Of a stretch of 64,000 nt of DNA, positions 46,325 through 56,261 are shown in pieces; the first letter of the stretch is position 1, and each line of letters begins with the position of its first letter. Origin of the DNA: Oceanidesulfovibrio marinus (lineage in GTDB: Bacteria; Desulfobacterota; Desulfovibrionia; Desulfovibrionales; Desulfovibrionaceae). The position numbers were made by a program, and so were the translations under genes. The stretch covers positions 3,069,322-3,133,321 of the forward strand of contig NZ_CP039543.1 of the NCBI RefSeq assembly GCF_013085545.1, written 5' to 3'. Under the pieces are notes generated by a model that saw only the letters and a program-made list of their open reading frames with translations, had not been told where the DNA came from and ran no database searches.

Positions 46325-46750
46325 CTAGCCCTTGAGCCGGATCTGCTCCCACACGTCCGTATCCACGATGGCCGTGCCGATTGGCGCCAGGGTGATGCGC
46401 GCCAGCTTGAGGTGCTGGAAGGCGAAGGGAATGCCGATGATGGTGATGGCCAGGGCTATGGCCTCCAGCAGATGGCCGATGGCCAGCCAGATGCCCGCCA
46501 GGACGAACCAGATCACATTGCCCAGGAAGCCGGCTGCGCCTGTGCCCATGTCCTGCTGGCCCAGGTTGCCGCGGTGCACCACGGTGCGCCCGAACGGCCA
46601 GAACGCCAGAAGGCCAATGCGGAAGCAGGCCGAGCCCCACGGAATGCCGATGATGGTGATGAACATGACGATGCCGGCGAGCCACCACATGAGCCCCATG
46701 GCCCAGCCGCCGAGAATGAACCAGAGCACGTTGAGTATGAGTGTAAGCAT
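46325..46750 (-). CDS. yccF: YccF-family inner-membrane protein
   Basis: The 141-residue protein consists of two DUF307/YccF repeats of hydrophobic helices: ILNVLWFILGGWAMGLMWWLAGIVMFITIIGIPWG, then FLGNVIWFVLAGIWLAIGHLLEAIALAITIIGIPFAFQHLKLA. YccF proteins are inner-membrane proteins of unknown function, sometimes linked to YccS. It stands alone, with no partner gene next to it. Confidence 0.92.
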   Translation of the reverse strand: MLTLILNVLWFILGGWAMGLMWWLAGIVMFITIIGIPWGSACFRIGLLAFWPFGRTVVHRGNLGQQDMGTGAAGFLGNVIWFVLAGIWLAIGHLLEAIALAITIIGIPFAFQHLKLARITLAPIGTAIVDTDVWEQIRLKG

Positions 46751-46824
46751 TGCGCCGCCTCCCGGGGGGCTTGGTGTGCGTGATGAATGACCTCCGGCAC
46801 GGGCAGTACCCGCGCCGCAGAAGA

Positions 46825-46858
46825 AAGGCGGCCGCTGCCTTTCGGTAACGACCGCCTT
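46825..46858 (-). terminator. Terminator of the tkt-pgk unit
   Basis: On the minus strand AAGGCGG (46858-46852) pairs with CCGCCTT (46831-46825) and is followed by TTTCTT-like bases to 46821. It lies just downstream of pgk and before yccF. Confidence 0.85.
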
Positions 46859-46885
46859 GATTATACGCTGTGTGAAGCTTTTCCG

Positions 46886-48064
46886 CTACTTGGAGCTGCG
46901 TTCTTCCAGCAGCTTGACCACAGGCAGCTCCTTGCCTTCCACGAACTCCAGGAAGGAACCGCCGCCGGTGGAGATGTAGGAGACGCCGTCGGCCAGGCCG
47001 AAGCGCTCGATGGCCGAGACCACGTCGCCGCCGCCGACCACGCTGAAGGCGTCGGAGTCCTTGATGGCGTTGCCCAGGACCTTGGTGCCGCCGGCGAACT
47101 GGTCGTACTCGAAAGCGCCTACCGGTCCGTTCCAGAGCACGGTCTTGGCGCTGTGGATGAGCGCGGCGAAGGCCTTGGCCGTTTGCGGGCCGATGTCCAG
47201 GATCATATCCTGGTCATTGACTTTTTCAACAGTCTGCAGATGCGGCGTGGCGTTTTCGGACAGCTCCGGCGCGACGATCACGTCCTCGGGCAGGGGCATT
47301 TCCACGCCCTTGTCTTCGGCCATCTTCAGAATGGCTTTGGCGTCATCGATCAGGTCCGGCTCGTAGAGCGACTTGCCCACGGGTTTGCCCGTGGCGGCCA
47401 GGAAGGTGTTGGCGATGCCGCCGCCCACGATAAGCACGTCCACCTTGCCCACGAGGTTCTTGAGCACGCCGAGCTTGGTGGAGACCTTTGCGCCGCCCAC
47501 AATGGCCACGAGAGGCCGTTTCGGGTCCTTGATGGCCTTGCCCAGACTTTCCAGCTCTTTCTGCATGAGAAGGCCCGCCACGGCCACAGGAGCGAACTTC
47601 ATGGCTGCATGCGTGGAGGCCTGCGCGCGGTGCGCCGCACCGAACGCGTCGAACACGAACACGTCGCAGAGCGCGGCGATCTTCTTGCCCAGCTCGTCGT
47701 CGTTGGCTTTCTCGCCCTTGGCGAAGCGGATGTTTTCCAGCAGCACCACCTTGCCAGGTTCGGCGTCCACGCCGCCTTCCCAGTCGCGCACCAGCTCCAC
47801 CGGCACGTCCAGGGCCTTTTGCAACGCCGCGGCCACAGGCTTGAGCGAGAACTGCTCGTCGAACTCGCCCTCCTTGGGCCGGCCCAGGTGGCTCACCACA
47901 ATAACGCGAGCCCCCGCGTCCAGCGCGGCCTTGATGGACGGCAGCGCCCCGCGGATGCGCGTATCGTCCTGAACCACTCCGTTCTTGAGCGGCACGTTCA
48001 GGTCCTCGCGAATGAGGACCCGTTTCCCTTTGAGCTCCACATCATTCATGGTCAGTACAGCCAC
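46886..48064 (-). CDS. pgk: Phosphoglycerate kinase Pgk
   Basis: Pgk makes ATP and 3-phosphoglycerate from 1,3-bisphosphoglycerate. The 392-residue length is normal. Substrate-binding [15 protein letters not shown], the [11 protein letters not shown] loop, the hinge, and the C-terminal ATP region ([36 protein letters not shown]) are present. The start is GTG 48064 ([11 protein letters not shown]), with GAGGAGGT six bases upstream. It follows tkt by 21 bases. Confidence 0.97.
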   Translation of the reverse strand: MAVLTMNDVELKGKRVLIREDLNVPLKNGVVQDDTRIRGALPSIKAALDAGARVIVVSHLGRPKEGEFDEQFSLKPVAAALQKALDVPVELVRDWEGGVDAEPGKVVLLENIRFAKGEKANDDELGKKIAALCDVFVFDAFGAAHRAQASTHAAMKFAPVAVAGLLMQKELESLGKAIKDPKRPLVAIVGGAKVSTKLGVLKNLVGKVDVLIVGGGIANTFLAATGKPVGKSLYEPDLIDDAKAILKMAEDKGVEMPLPEDVIVAPELSENATPHLQTVEKVNDQDMILDIGPQTAKAFAALIHSAKTVLWNGPVGAFEYDQFAGGTKVLGNAIKDSDAFSVVGGGDVVSAIERFGLADGVSYISTGGGSFLEFVEGKELPVVKLLEERSSK

Positions 48065-48085
48065 AATGCCACCTCCTCGAATCGC

Positions 48086-50098
48086 TTACTCGCCGAGCAC
48101 CGATTCGACGGCCCCGACGACATTGTCAACGGTGAAACCGAAATGCTCGAACAGGACCTTGCCGGGCGCCGATTCGCCGTAGCAGTCCATCCCGACCACA
48201 CTACCACGGCTGCCCACATATTTGAACCACAAGCCTGTGCTTCCAGCCTCCACGGCAACGCGCGCCTCCACCGCCGGCGGCAGCACGGCGTTGCGGTAGG
48301 CGGCGTCCTGCTTGTCGAAGCGGTCGGCGCAGGGCATGGAGACAACGCGAACCTTTGTGCCCTTGGCGGCCAGGGCGTCGGCGGCGTTCATTGCCAGGCC
48401 CACCTCGGAGCCGGTGGCGATGAGGATGGCCTCGGGCTTGCCGCCCTCGGCCTCGCGCAGGATGTAGCCGCCCTTGACGATGTCCGCGATCTGCTGCTCG
48501 TCACGCTGCATGAAGGGCAGGCCCTGGCGGCTGAGCAGCAGGGAGGACGGGGTCTTCACGCTCTCGATGGCGCACTTCCAGGCCACGGCCGTCTCCACGG
48601 TGTCGCAGGGCCGCCAGACGTCCATGTTGGGCATGAGCCGCAGGGACGAGGCGTGCTCCACGGGCTGGTGGGTGGGGCCGTCCTCGCCCACGCCGATGGA
48701 GTCGTGGGTGAGCACGTAGATGGCGCGGATCTCCATGAGCGCGGCCAGGCGCATGGCGTTGCGCATGTAGTCGGAGAAAACCATGAACGTGCCACCAAAG
48801 GGGATGAAACCGCCGTGCAGGGTCAGGGCGTTCATGATCGCGCCCATGGCGAACTCGCGCACGCCGTAGCGCATGTTGTTGCCGGCCGCGTCGTCCGGGG
48901 TGACGTGCTTGGAGCCGGACCAGAGGGTGCCGTTGGAGCCGGCCAGGTCGGCCGAGCCGCCCAGCAGCTCGGGCAGCAACGGGCCGTAGCCGTTAAGCGC
49001 GGCCTGGGAGGCCTTGCGCGTGGCCTTGTCCTCGGCAGCTTCCTGCACGCCGGCGATGAATTTTTCAGACTCCTCAGCCCAGTTGGCAGGCAGCTCGCCG
49101 CGCATCCGGCGGGCGAACTCATCGGCCAGCTCGGGGAATGACTTGGCATAGGCGTCCCACGTCTCGTTCCAGGCCGCCTCTGCCTTGCCGCCCTTGTCGC
49201 GCAGGTTCCAGCCGGCATAGAGCTCGTCCGGAATGGTGAAAGGCTCGTGGCTCCAGCCCAGCTTTTTGCGCGCGCCGGCGGTCTCTTCCGCGCCCAGCGG
49301 AGAGCCGTGGCAGCGCTCGGTGCCGCAGACAGTGGGCGCGCCGTGGCCGATCTCGGTGCGGCAGCAGATGATGGAGGGGCGCTCCGTCTCGGCTTTGGCC
49401 GCTTCCAGGGCCTGGCGCACGGCCTCGGCGTCGTGGCCGTCCACGCAGGCGACCACATGCCAACCGTACGCCTCGAAGCGCTTGGCCGTATCGTCCGCGA
49501 ACCAGTTCTCCACCTTGCCCTCGATGGAGATGCGATTGTCGTCCCACAGGGCGATGAGCTTGCCCAGCTTGAGGGTTCCGGCCAGGGAGCACGCCTCGTG
49601 GGAGATGCCTTCCATCAGGTCGCCATCGCCCAGGAAGCAGTAGGTGTTGTGGTCCACCACGGTGTGGCCGGGGCGGTTGTACGTGGCTGCGAGAATCTTT
49701 TCCGCCAGGGCAAAGCCCACGGCGTTGCTGATGCCCTGGCCCAGGGGCCCGGTGGTGGTCTCCACGCCGGGGGCCAGGCCGTACTCGGGGTGGCCGGCCG
49801 TCCGGGAGCCGAGCTGCCGGAAGTTCTTGATGTCCTCCAGGGTCAGGTCATAGCCCGAGAGGTGGAGCATGGCGTAGAGCAGCATGGAGGCGTGGCCGCC
49901 GGAGAGCACGAGCCGGTCGCGATCCCACCATTTGGGATTGGTGGGGTTGTGCTTCATGAAGTCGCACCAGACGACCTGGGCGAAATCGGCCATGCCCATG
50001 GGCGCGCCGGGGTGACCGGAGTTGGCCTTCTGCACAGCGTCAATGGCGAGAAATCGCACCGCATTGGCGAGTTCGCGGGGCGAGGGGGACTGGCTCAT
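48086..50098 (-). CDS. tkt: Transketolase
   Basis: The 670-residue thiamine-diphosphate enzyme transfers two-carbon units between sugar phosphates. The ThDP-binding [35 protein letters not shown] is typical, followed by [10 protein letters not shown] and the second half with [23 protein letters not shown]. The start ATG has GGAGGAA just upstream. It shares a transcript with pgk. The sugar epimerase rpe lies upstream, but a hairpin separates them. Confidence 0.97.
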   Translation of the reverse strand: MSQSPSPRELANAVRFLAIDAVQKANSGHPGAPMGMADFAQVVWCDFMKHNPTNPKWWDRDRLVLSGGHASMLLYAMLHLSGYDLTLEDIKNFRQLGSRTAGHPEYGLAPGVETTTGPLGQGISNAVGFALAEKILAATYNRPGHTVVDHNTYCFLGDGDLMEGISHEACSLAGTLKLGKLIALWDDNRISIEGKVENWFADDTAKRFEAYGWHVVACVDGHDAEAVRQALEAAKAETERPSIICCRTEIGHGAPTVCGTERCHGSPLGAEETAGARKKLGWSHEPFTIPDELYAGWNLRDKGGKAEAAWNETWDAYAKSFPELADEFARRMRGELPANWAEESEKFIAGVQEAAEDKATRKASQAALNGYGPLLPELLGGSADLAGSNGTLWSGSKHVTPDDAAGNNMRYGVREFAMGAIMNALTLHGGFIPFGGTFMVFSDYMRNAMRLAALMEIRAIYVLTHDSIGVGEDGPTHQPVEHASSLRLMPNMDVWRPCDTVETAVAWKCAIESVKTPSSLLLSRQGLPFMQRDEQQIADIVKGGYILREAEGGKPEAILIATGSEVGLAMNAADALAAKGTKVRVVSMPCADRFDKQDAAYRNAVLPPAVEARVAVEAGSTGLWFKYVGSRGSVVGMDCYGESAPGKVLFEHFGFTVDNVVGAVESVLGE

Positions 50099-50151
50099 GA
50101 TTCCTCCTTGGGGGTGGGTGAACTGGTAGGGCGCGCTCTACGTAATAAGAA

Positions 50152-50183
50152 ATGGCCTCAAGGGCAACATCCCCGGAGGCCAT
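50152..50183 (-). terminator. Terminator between rpe and tkt
   Basis: ATGGCCTC (50183-50176 on the minus strand) pairs with GAGGCCAT (50159-50152). TTTCTTATT follows on the minus strand, and TAAAAAA flanks the other side, so it may work in both directions. It implies that tkt has its own promoter in 50099-50150. Confidence 0.75.
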
Positions 50184-50219
50184 AAAAAATGCGGTACATC
50201 TCAAGCGCTGGCGTGATCA

Positions 50220-50921
50220 TCAGACGGCTAATCCGGCGCCTTTGTCCATGGCGCGGCGGAACGTCTGGTATCTTTCGGGATACGGCGGGTGACCAAAGAA
50301 ATCCGAGCCGGAGACGAGCACGTCGGCCCCCGCAGCAATGAGCTCTTCAGCGTTATTCACGCTCACGCCGCCGTCCATCTGGATGAGGGTGGAGAGGCCG
50401 CGGCGGGTCACCTCCCGGGCGAGCTCGCGGACCTTGTCCAGCGTAAACGGAATGAACGACTGACCACCGAAGCCGGGGTTCACCGACATGATCAGCACCA
50501 TATCCAGCTCGGGCAGCAGGTAGTGCACGTGGTCCAGCGGGGTGTGGGGGTTGAGGGCCACGCCGGCCTTCATGCCCAGGCGCTTGATCTCGCTCACGGT
50601 GCGCTCCAGGTGGATGCTCGCTTCGGCGTGGACCACGAGCATGTCGCTGCCTGCGTCGGCAAAGGCTTCCAGGTAGCGCTCCGGCTGCTCGATCATCAGG
50701 TGGACGTCGAAAAAGAGATTGCTGCGCTTGCGCAGCTTCTTGATGATGGGCGGCCCCAGGGTGATGTTGGGCACGAACATGCCGTCCATGACATCCCAGT
50801 GAACCCACTCCAGGCCGGCGCTCTGGAGCGCCTCCAGCTCCTCGCCCAGGCGGGAGAAATCCGAGGACAGGAGCGACGGAGCCAGGATGGGCGCAGTGCG
50901 CGTGCGATCGAGACCGGACAT
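50220..50921 (-). CDS. rpe: Ribulose-phosphate 3-epimerase Rpe
   Basis: The 233-residue TIM-barrel enzyme interconverts ribulose-5-phosphate and xylulose-5-phosphate. Key parts are LAPSLLSSDFSRLGEELE, WVHWDVMDGMFVPNITLGP with metal-binding His/Asp, HLMIEQPERYL, MSVNPGFGGQSFIP and MDGGVSVNNAEEL. ATG 50921 is chosen for its GAGGT Shine-Dalgarno; a GTG at 50951 would overlap merR. It follows merR on the same strand. Confidence 0.97.
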   Translation of the reverse strand: MSGLDRTRTAPILAPSLLSSDFSRLGEELEALQSAGLEWVHWDVMDGMFVPNITLGPPIIKKLRKRSNLFFDVHLMIEQPERYLEAFADAGSDMLVVHAEASIHLERTVSEIKRLGMKAGVALNPHTPLDHVHYLLPELDMVLIMSVNPGFGGQSFIPFTLDKVRELAREVTRRGLSTLIQMDGGVSVNNAEELIAAGADVLVSGSDFFGHPPYPERYQTFRRAMDKGAGLAV

Positions 50922-50934
50922 GATACGGATTACC

Positions 50935-51267
50935 TCACGATTCGTGTTCACCGGTCAGCAACCGGCGCATTGCCTCGAGCTCGTCCACCACGTAGGCAAT
51001 GGTCGCCTCCGGCGGCGGGCTCATGGTTTCTTTCAGACGCCTGCGGGCGCCGTCTATGGTCAGCCCTTCCTCGTGCAGCAGGTGCCGGATGGTGCGCAGA
51101 AGCTCGACATGCGTCTCGGTGTAGACGCGCTGGCCGGTGGACGAACGCTTGGGCTTGAGCTGCGGGAACTCGGACTCCCAGAACCGCAGCACATAGGGCT
51201 TGAGGCCGAGCAGCTCGGCCGCCTCGCCTATCTTGTACGTTCCTGATCCTCCGGACCAATCTGTCAT
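50935..51267 (-). CDS. MerR-family regulator downstream of pheT
   Basis: The 110-residue protein has the MerR winged helix (TYKIGEAAELLGLKPYVLRFWESEFPQLKPKRSSTGQRVYTETHVELLRTIRHLLHEEGLTIDGARRRL) and a short coiled C-terminus without cysteines or an effector domain. MerR-like genes after pheT are seen in place of ihfA in some deltaproteobacteria (from memory, not checked). The ATG at 51267 starts MTDWSGGSG. It lies 32 bases after pheT and 13 bases before rpe. Target unknown. Confidence 0.88.
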   Translation of the reverse strand: MTDWSGGSGTYKIGEAAELLGLKPYVLRFWESEFPQLKPKRSSTGQRVYTETHVELLRTIRHLLHEEGLTIDGARRRLKETMSPPPEATIAYVVDELEAMRRLLTGEHES

Positions 51268-51299
51268 GGATCGACTCGCTACGCCGCGAACGGGCGCGG

Positions 51300-53732
51300 T
51301 TAACGGCTCACCGGCAGCTCCTTCATCACTGCTTGTGCCATGCGCTCCATCTCCTTGTCCACGTCCTTGTCCTTCAGCGTCTTGTCCGCGTGGCGGAAGG
51401 TGAGCCGGAAGGTCAGGTTGCGGGCGCCGTGGCCCTCCTCGCTCGTGGGCTCGAAAAGGTCCTGCAGAATCACGCCGGTCATGATCTTGGAGCTCTGGCC
51501 GCGGAAGGCGTCCAGCACGCGGCCCGCGGCAATGCCGGCAGGCACGGTGAGGGTGATGTCGCGCTTGACCGACGGGAACTTGGGCAGCTCTTCCCACACG
51601 GGGATGGCTGCGGTGTACCTGGCGCGCAGCATGTCGGCGTCCAGCTCGGCCAGCCAGACGGCGGCGCGGGCGTGGTAGTCGTCCGCCACCTCCGGCTGCA
51701 CGCGGCCGATGGTGCCGAGCGCCTCGCCGTCCAGCGTGACCAGCACGCACGGCGAGAGGTAGCTCTGCGCCTCGTGCTCGGTCGGGGCCATGGCGAACGC
51801 TGCTTCCGGCAGGCCCAGGCTTTCGAGCAGATGCTCCACCAGACCCTTGATATCGAGGTAGTCGGCAGCCTCGCGGCTGTGGGGCCAGCCTTCGCGCTCA
51901 CGCGGGCCATGGAGCAGAATGCCCAGACGGCCGGCCTCGCGCGCGCTGGTCTCGGAGGAGGCGTCGCTGTGGAAGATGCGTGCGTGCTCGAAGAGCCGCA
52001 GCCGCTCCTGCCCCTGGGCCAGGTTCACCTTCATGGAGTACAGCAGGCCGGGCGCCAGCACGGTGCGCAGCACGTCCTGCTCCTCGGTGAGGGGGTTGGC
52101 CACAGGCACGCGGTCTTCTTCCGGCATGCCCAGGCGATCCAGATCCCTCTGGCCCACGAAACTGTAGTTGATGGCCTCGTTGAGGCCAACGCCGCGGCCC
52201 CAGCCCTTGAGCTTGGAGATGAAACCGAACTCAGTGTCGGCCATGGCCGGGCTTTCCAGAGACTTGGCCAGATGCGGCGAGACCGTGGGGATGCGGTCCA
52301 TGCCGAAGACGCGGCCCACCTCTTCCACGAGGTCCACCTCGCGCTCCAGGTCCAGGCGGTGGCTCGGCGCGGTGACCTGCCAGACGCCGGGAGAAAGCTC
52401 CGTGGTCTCGCAGCCCATGTTCACGAGCGTGGTATGGCAAAAGTCGTCGCCCAGCTCATCGATGCCGAGCAGCTTGCGGGCGCGCTGGGCGCGGAAGTTG
52501 ATGACGCGGTTGGTCCAGGGCGCGGGCTCGGCCTCTGTGCTGCCGGGGGCCACGCGACCACCGCCGAGCTGGGCCATGAGGGTCGCGGCGCGGTCCATGG
52601 CGATGCGCGAGCCAGGTTGGTCCACCCCGCGCTCGAAGCGGTAGGACGCCTCGCTGGGGATAATGAGTCGATGCGCCGTGCGCCGCACGTTGATGGGCTT
52701 GAACACCGCGGATTCCAGGAAGACGCTGTTGGTGGCGTCGTTGACCTCGGTGTTCTGGCCACCCATGACGCCGGCCAGGGCCACGGGACGCTCGCCGTCC
52801 CAGATGAGCAGATCGTCGGCCGTGAGGGTGCGCTCCTGGTCGTCCAGGGTGGTGAACTTCATGCCCTCTTCGGCCGGCGCCACGCGGATCTTGCCGCCTT
52901 TGAGCAGGGAAAGGTCGAAGGCGTGCAGGGGCTGGCCGGTCTCCATGAGAATGTAGTTGGTGATGTCCACCATGTTGGAGATGGGCCGCATGCCATGGGC
53001 GATGAGCCGGTAGCGCATCCAGGCCGGAGACTTGGCAACGGAAACGCCCTGGATGACGCGGCCGCGGTAGGCCGGGCAGAGGTCGGGATCGGCAATCTCG
53101 ATGTCCATGACCTTGGACGCCGGTTCCAGGGAGGCATCCTCCACGGTGGCGATATCCAGGGGCGGCAGCGTAATCGGCAGGCCGTAGGCCATGGCCACCT
53201 CGCGCGCCACGCCAAGGATGGAGAGGCAGTCCGCGCGGTTGGGCGTGATGCCGATGTCCATGACCAGGTCGTCCATATTCAGGGCGTCCACCAGCCGGTC
53301 GCCGATCGCCGCGTCCTCGGACAGGACCATGATGCCCTCATGGTCGTCGCCCAGGCCGAGCTCGTCCTCGGCGCAGATCATGCCCTGGGAAGCGACGCCG
53401 CGGATCTTGGCCTTCTTCAGCTTGAGGCCGCCGGGCAGCGTAGTGCCCACCTTGGCCACCGGCACCTTCTGGCCGGCCGCCACGTTGGGCGCGCCGCACA
53501 CGATATTCAGGGGGTTGCCCTCGCCCACGTCCACAGTGCACACGGAAAGCTTGTCCGCCTCCGGGTGCTTCTCGCAGGTAAGCACGTGGCCCACCACGAC
53601 ATCCTCGATCTCCTCGAAGGGACGGATGAACTCCTCCATCTCGAGGCCGAGCATGGTGAGGCGGTCGGCGAGCTCTTGTACGCCGACCTCGAAGGGGACC
53701 ATCTCACGCAGCCATTTCACACTGACGAGCAT
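51300..53732 (-). CDS. pheT: Phenylalanyl-tRNA synthetase beta subunit
   Basis: The 810-residue PheT starts MLVSVKWLREMVPFEVG and has the tRNA-binding OB domain (VVGHVLTCEKHPEADKLSVCTVDVGEG), the B3/B4 editing region, B5, and the C-terminal anticodon-binding fold (PVWEELPKFPSVKRDITL). ATG 53732 is preferred because GGAGAG lies about 9 bases upstream; an ATG two codons earlier has the same site too close. It forms an alpha2-beta2 enzyme with PheS. A 132-base gap separates it from pheS, without a clear terminator. Confidence 0.96.
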   Translation of the reverse strand: MLVSVKWLREMVPFEVGVQELADRLTMLGLEMEEFIRPFEEIEDVVVGHVLTCEKHPEADKLSVCTVDVGEGNPLNIVCGAPNVAAGQKVPVAKVGTTLPGGLKLKKAKIRGVASQGMICAEDELGLGDDHEGIMVLSEDAAIGDRLVDALNMDDLVMDIGITPNRADCLSILGVAREVAMAYGLPITLPPLDIATVEDASLEPASKVMDIEIADPDLCPAYRGRVIQGVSVAKSPAWMRYRLIAHGMRPISNMVDITNYILMETGQPLHAFDLSLLKGGKIRVAPAEEGMKFTTLDDQERTLTADDLLIWDGERPVALAGVMGGQNTEVNDATNSVFLESAVFKPINVRRTAHRLIIPSEASYRFERGVDQPGSRIAMDRAATLMAQLGGGRVAPGSTEAEPAPWTNRVINFRAQRARKLLGIDELGDDFCHTTLVNMGCETTELSPGVWQVTAPSHRLDLEREVDLVEEVGRVFGMDRIPTVSPHLAKSLESPAMADTEFGFISKLKGWGRGVGLNEAINYSFVGQRDLDRLGMPEEDRVPVANPLTEEQDVLRTVLAPGLLYSMKVNLAQGQERLRLFEHARIFHSDASSETSAREAGRLGILLHGPREREGWPHSREAADYLDIKGLVEHLLESLGLPEAAFAMAPTEHEAQSYLSPCVLVTLDGEALGTIGRVQPEVADDYHARAAVWLAELDADMLRARYTAAIPVWEELPKFPSVKRDITLTVPAGIAAGRVLDAFRGQSSKIMTGVILQDLFEPTSEEGHGARNLTFRLTFRHADKTLKDKDVDKEMERMAQAVMKELPVSR

Positions 53733-53864
53733 CGTCATTCTCTCCGTGTTGGCGGCCCGGCCAGGGCAGGGCCATTACGGGTATCATCACTTGGAGCATG
53801 CGCGAATGATTGCATGCGCCCTGTAATTTTTAGAGCATCCAGACCTTTTCAAGCTTGCAATGCT

Positions 53865-54911
53865 CTAGAAGAACTGCCGCAGGTACCGCAGATCGTTCTC
53901 GAAGTTGAGCCGGATGTCGCCCACGCCGTATTTGAGCAGGGCGATGCGCTCCAGGCCCATGCCAAAGGCCCAGCCGGTCCACTTCTCGGAGTCGTAGCCG
54001 GCGAACTTGAAGACCTCCGGGTCCACCATGCCGCAGCCCAAAATCTCCACCCAGCCGGTCTGCTTGCAGATGCGGCAGGTCTGGCCGTGGACATGGCCCT
54101 TGCCGCCGCACATGACACAGGAGATGTCCACCTCGGCCGAGGGCTCGGTGAAGGGGAAGAACGAGGGCCGGAAGCGGAGCTGGGCGTCCTTGGCGAACAC
54201 CTTGCGCACAAAGTAGGTGAGGGTCGAACGCAGATCGGCCATGGACACGCCCTTGTCCACGAGCAGACCTTCGATCTGGTGGAACATGGGGGTGTGGGTC
54301 ACGTCCGAGTCGCGGCGGTAGACCTTGCCCGGCGCGATGACGGCCACCGGAGGCTCGCGCTTTTCCATGACGCGCGCCTGCATGGGCGAGGTGTGCGTAC
54401 GCAGCACGATGTTGTCGCTGACGTAGAGGGTGTCCTGCATGTCGCGGGCCGGGTGGTCGGCGGGCATGTTCAGGGCCTCGAAGTTGTAGTAGTCGTTCTC
54501 CACCTCCGGGCCGGTGACGACCTCGAAGCCCAGCTCCGCAAACACGGCGCAGACTTCTTCCATGACCAGGGTGATGGGGTGGAGGGTGCCGCAGGCAGGA
54601 TCGCGGCCGGGCAGCGTGGGGTCGAAGCCTTCAAGCTCGGCCTCTGCGCGGGAGCGGGCGAAGGAGGCGAGGCGGTCTTCGTGGATCTCGGTCAGCGCGG
54701 TCTTGACGCGGTTGGCCGCCTTACCGGCTTCTGGCCGTTCGGCAGGGTCCAGCTCCGGCAGCCGCGACATGATGGCCGCGAGGCTGCCTTTGCGTCCAAG
54801 AAACTCGACGCGCACGGTTTCGAGTTCCTTTTCGTCCCCGGCGTTCTCCATGGCGTCGCGCATGGCCGGGACGAGGGCCTCCAGTTCTGAGATGAGGTCT
54901 GAAAGGGGCAT
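53865..54911 (-). CDS. pheS: Phenylalanyl-tRNA synthetase alpha subunit
   Basis: The 348-residue class II synthetase subunit has a coiled N-terminus, [28 protein letters not shown] (motif 2 region), [22 protein letters not shown] and the motif 3 end [19 protein letters not shown] cysteine-rich insert ([17 protein letters not shown]) resembles a zinc ribbon and is found in a subset of bacterial PheS. ATG 54911 ([10 protein letters not shown]) is the start; the codons before it are poor. Confidence 0.97.
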   Translation of the reverse strand: MPLSDLISELEALVPAMRDAMENAGDEKELETVRVEFLGRKGSLAAIMSRLPELDPAERPEAGKAANRVKTALTEIHEDRLASFARSRAEAELEGFDPTLPGRDPACGTLHPITLVMEEVCAVFAELGFEVVTGPEVENDYYNFEALNMPADHPARDMQDTLYVSDNIVLRTHTSPMQARVMEKREPPVAVIAPGKVYRRDSDVTHTPMFHQIEGLLVDKGVSMADLRSTLTYFVRKVFAKDAQLRFRPSFFPFTEPSAEVDISCVMCGGKGHVHGQTCRICKQTGWVEILGCGMVDPEVFKFAGYDSEKWTGWAFGMGLERIALLKYGVGDIRLNFENDLRYLRQFF

Positions 54912-54988
54912 TGGTTGCAACCTGTTGAAGAGGTTCACCTGGTGTGTTCGGGTGCGAACGGATGCGTCCTGGATAGTCCAAGCACAGA

Positions 54989-55012
54989 AAGGCCCCCGCA
55001 AGCGGGGGCCTT
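54989..55012 (-). terminator. Strong hairpin between rplT and pheS
   Basis: An 11-base stem, AAGGCCCCCGC (55012-55002 on the minus strand) with GCGGGGGCCTT (54999-54989), has only a 2-base loop in the plain pairing and is followed by TCTGTG. It sits 78 bases before the pheS ATG, so it may end the ribosomal-protein transcript or attenuate pheST. No Phe-rich leader peptide is obvious. Confidence 0.7.
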
Positions 55013-55100
55013 ATCGCTCGATTCACACCCATGCCCCCGTGGCGATGGGGGCAGGTCGGTTCTTTCGCGCCGGTGCAGAGCCCGGCGACTTGCGCGGCCG

Positions 55101-55454
55101 CTAGTCCAGCTTGCTTTTTGCAGTCTCGGCCAGCTTGGCGAAGCCTTCCTTCTCGCGCACGGCCATATCGGCCAGCACCTTCCGGTTCAGCTCCACTCCG
55201 GCCAGAGAAAGGCCGCGCATAAATCGGCTGTAGGAGAGCCCGTGCTCCCGTGCAGCCGCGTTGATACGCAGGATCCACAGCTTGCGGAACTCGCGTTTTT
55301 TGACCTTGCGGTCGCGATAGGCGTACTGCCCGGCGCGCTCAACAGCCTCGCGCGCGCTGCGGTACAGTTTGGAGCGTCCGCCCCGATAGCCTTTCGCTTG
55401 CTTCAGATATTTTTTGTGCCGCTGATGTGCGGTTTTTCCGCGCTTAACTCGCAT
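55101..55454 (-). CDS. rplT: Ribosomal protein L20
   Basis: L20 is an early 50S assembly protein. The 117-residue sequence is basic and matches the family: [61 protein letters not shown]. It is third in infC-rpmI-rplT, where L20 often represses translation in other bacteria. It follows rpmI by 29 bases. Confidence 0.98.
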   Translation of the reverse strand: MRVKRGKTAHQRHKKYLKQAKGYRGGRSKLYRSAREAVERAGQYAYRDRKVKKREFRKLWILRINAAAREHGLSYSRFMRGLSLAGVELNRKVLADMAVREKEGFAKLAETAKSKLD

Positions 55455-55483
55455 ATTGCTCTCCTCCTCGCGAAACCGGAGCG

Positions 55484-55684
55484 TTAGCCCGCGTAGGGCA
55501 TCATCCGCTCAACGGCCTTGCGGTTGGTCTTGTCCACGAGGGTGTCTTGACCAAGACGGCGCTTCCTGTCGGCGTTCTTCTTGGTCAGGATGTGGCGAAG
55601 GTTCTGCCGACGGCGCTTGAACTTTCCGCTGCCGGTCACGGTAAACCGCTTGGCTGCGGATTTCTTTGTCTTCATCTTGGGCAT
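55484..55684 (-). CDS. rpmI: Ribosomal protein L35
   Basis: The 66-residue L35 begins [24 protein letters not shown] and ends [14 protein letters not shown]. It is highly basic, as expected for a 50S protein. The ATG at 55684 is the family's normal start. It lies 46 bases after infC. Confidence 0.98.
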   Translation of the reverse strand: MPKMKTKKSAAKRFTVTGSGKFKRRRQNLRHILTKKNADRKRRLGQDTLVDKTNRKAVERMMPYAG

Positions 55685-55730
55685 GACATTGCTCCCTTTC
55701 ATTCCAGCGCCGCACAACTGGCGCTTCGTT

Positions 55731-56261
55731 TTATTTCTTCTTGACCACTGGGGCCAGGAACATGCTCATGGTGCGGCCTTCGGCGCGAGGCTCCTGCTCC
55801 ACCTTGGCCAGATCTTCAGTATCCTCAGCCATGCGCTGAAGGATAATAAGCCCGCGGTCCTTGTGGACAATCTCGCGGCCGCGGAAAAACACAGTCACCT
55901 TGACCCGGTCGCCGTTTTCAAGAAAGCGGCGCACATGCTTGAGCTTGGTCTGGTAATCGTGCTCGTCGGTCTTGGGCCGGACCTTGATCTCTTTGATCTG
56001 GATGACCGACTGCCGTTTGCGCGCTTCCTGCTGCTTCTTTTGCTGCTGATACTTGTACTTCCCGTAGTCCATAATACGACACACGGGCGGATCCGCGTTG
56101 GGCGCGACCTCCACGAGGTCCAAACCCTGATCGCGCGCTACGCGCAATGCATCATCCTTGGGGAGCACCCCAAGCTGGTTGCCGTCTGCATCGATCACCC
56201 GAAGCTGCCGGGCACGGATCTGGTTGTTACAGCGAGCTTGCGTTTGCGTGGGCGAAGCTAT
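55731..56261 (-). CDS. infC: Translation initiation factor IF-3, apparent AUA start
   Basis: IF-3 keeps the 30S subunit free and checks start codons. The N and C domains joined by a lysine-rich linker are intact: [56 protein letters not shown], then [16 protein letters not shown]. No in-frame ATG or GTG fits near the N-terminus. A perfect AAGGAGG lies 8 bases before an in-frame ATA at 56261; a TTG at 56282 has no Shine-Dalgarno. A non-AUG start on infC agrees with the autoregulation known for E. coli infC (AUU). The start overlaps the end of thrS by 35 bases. Confidence 0.93.
   Translation of the reverse strand: MASPTQTQARCNNQIRARQLRVIDADGNQLGVLPKDDALRVARDQGLDLVEVAPNADPPVCRIMDYGKYKYQQQKKQQEARKRQSVIQIKEIKVRPKTDEHDYQTKLKHVRRFLENGDRVKVTVFFRGREIVHKDRGLIILQRMAEDTEDLAKVEQEPRAEGRTMSMFLAPVVKKK

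Noticed and set aside
46306-46325. Inverted repeat GTGTCCA/TGGACAC at the yccF end
   Set aside because: It overlaps the stop codon and has no T-run on either side, so I do not call it a terminator.
46787-54890. Very long open frames on the plus strand opposite tkt/pgk and pheT/pheS
   Set aside because: They are antisense to well-supported genes and arise from high GC third positions; the protein sequences are low-complexity His/Gly/Val-rich text with no family signature.
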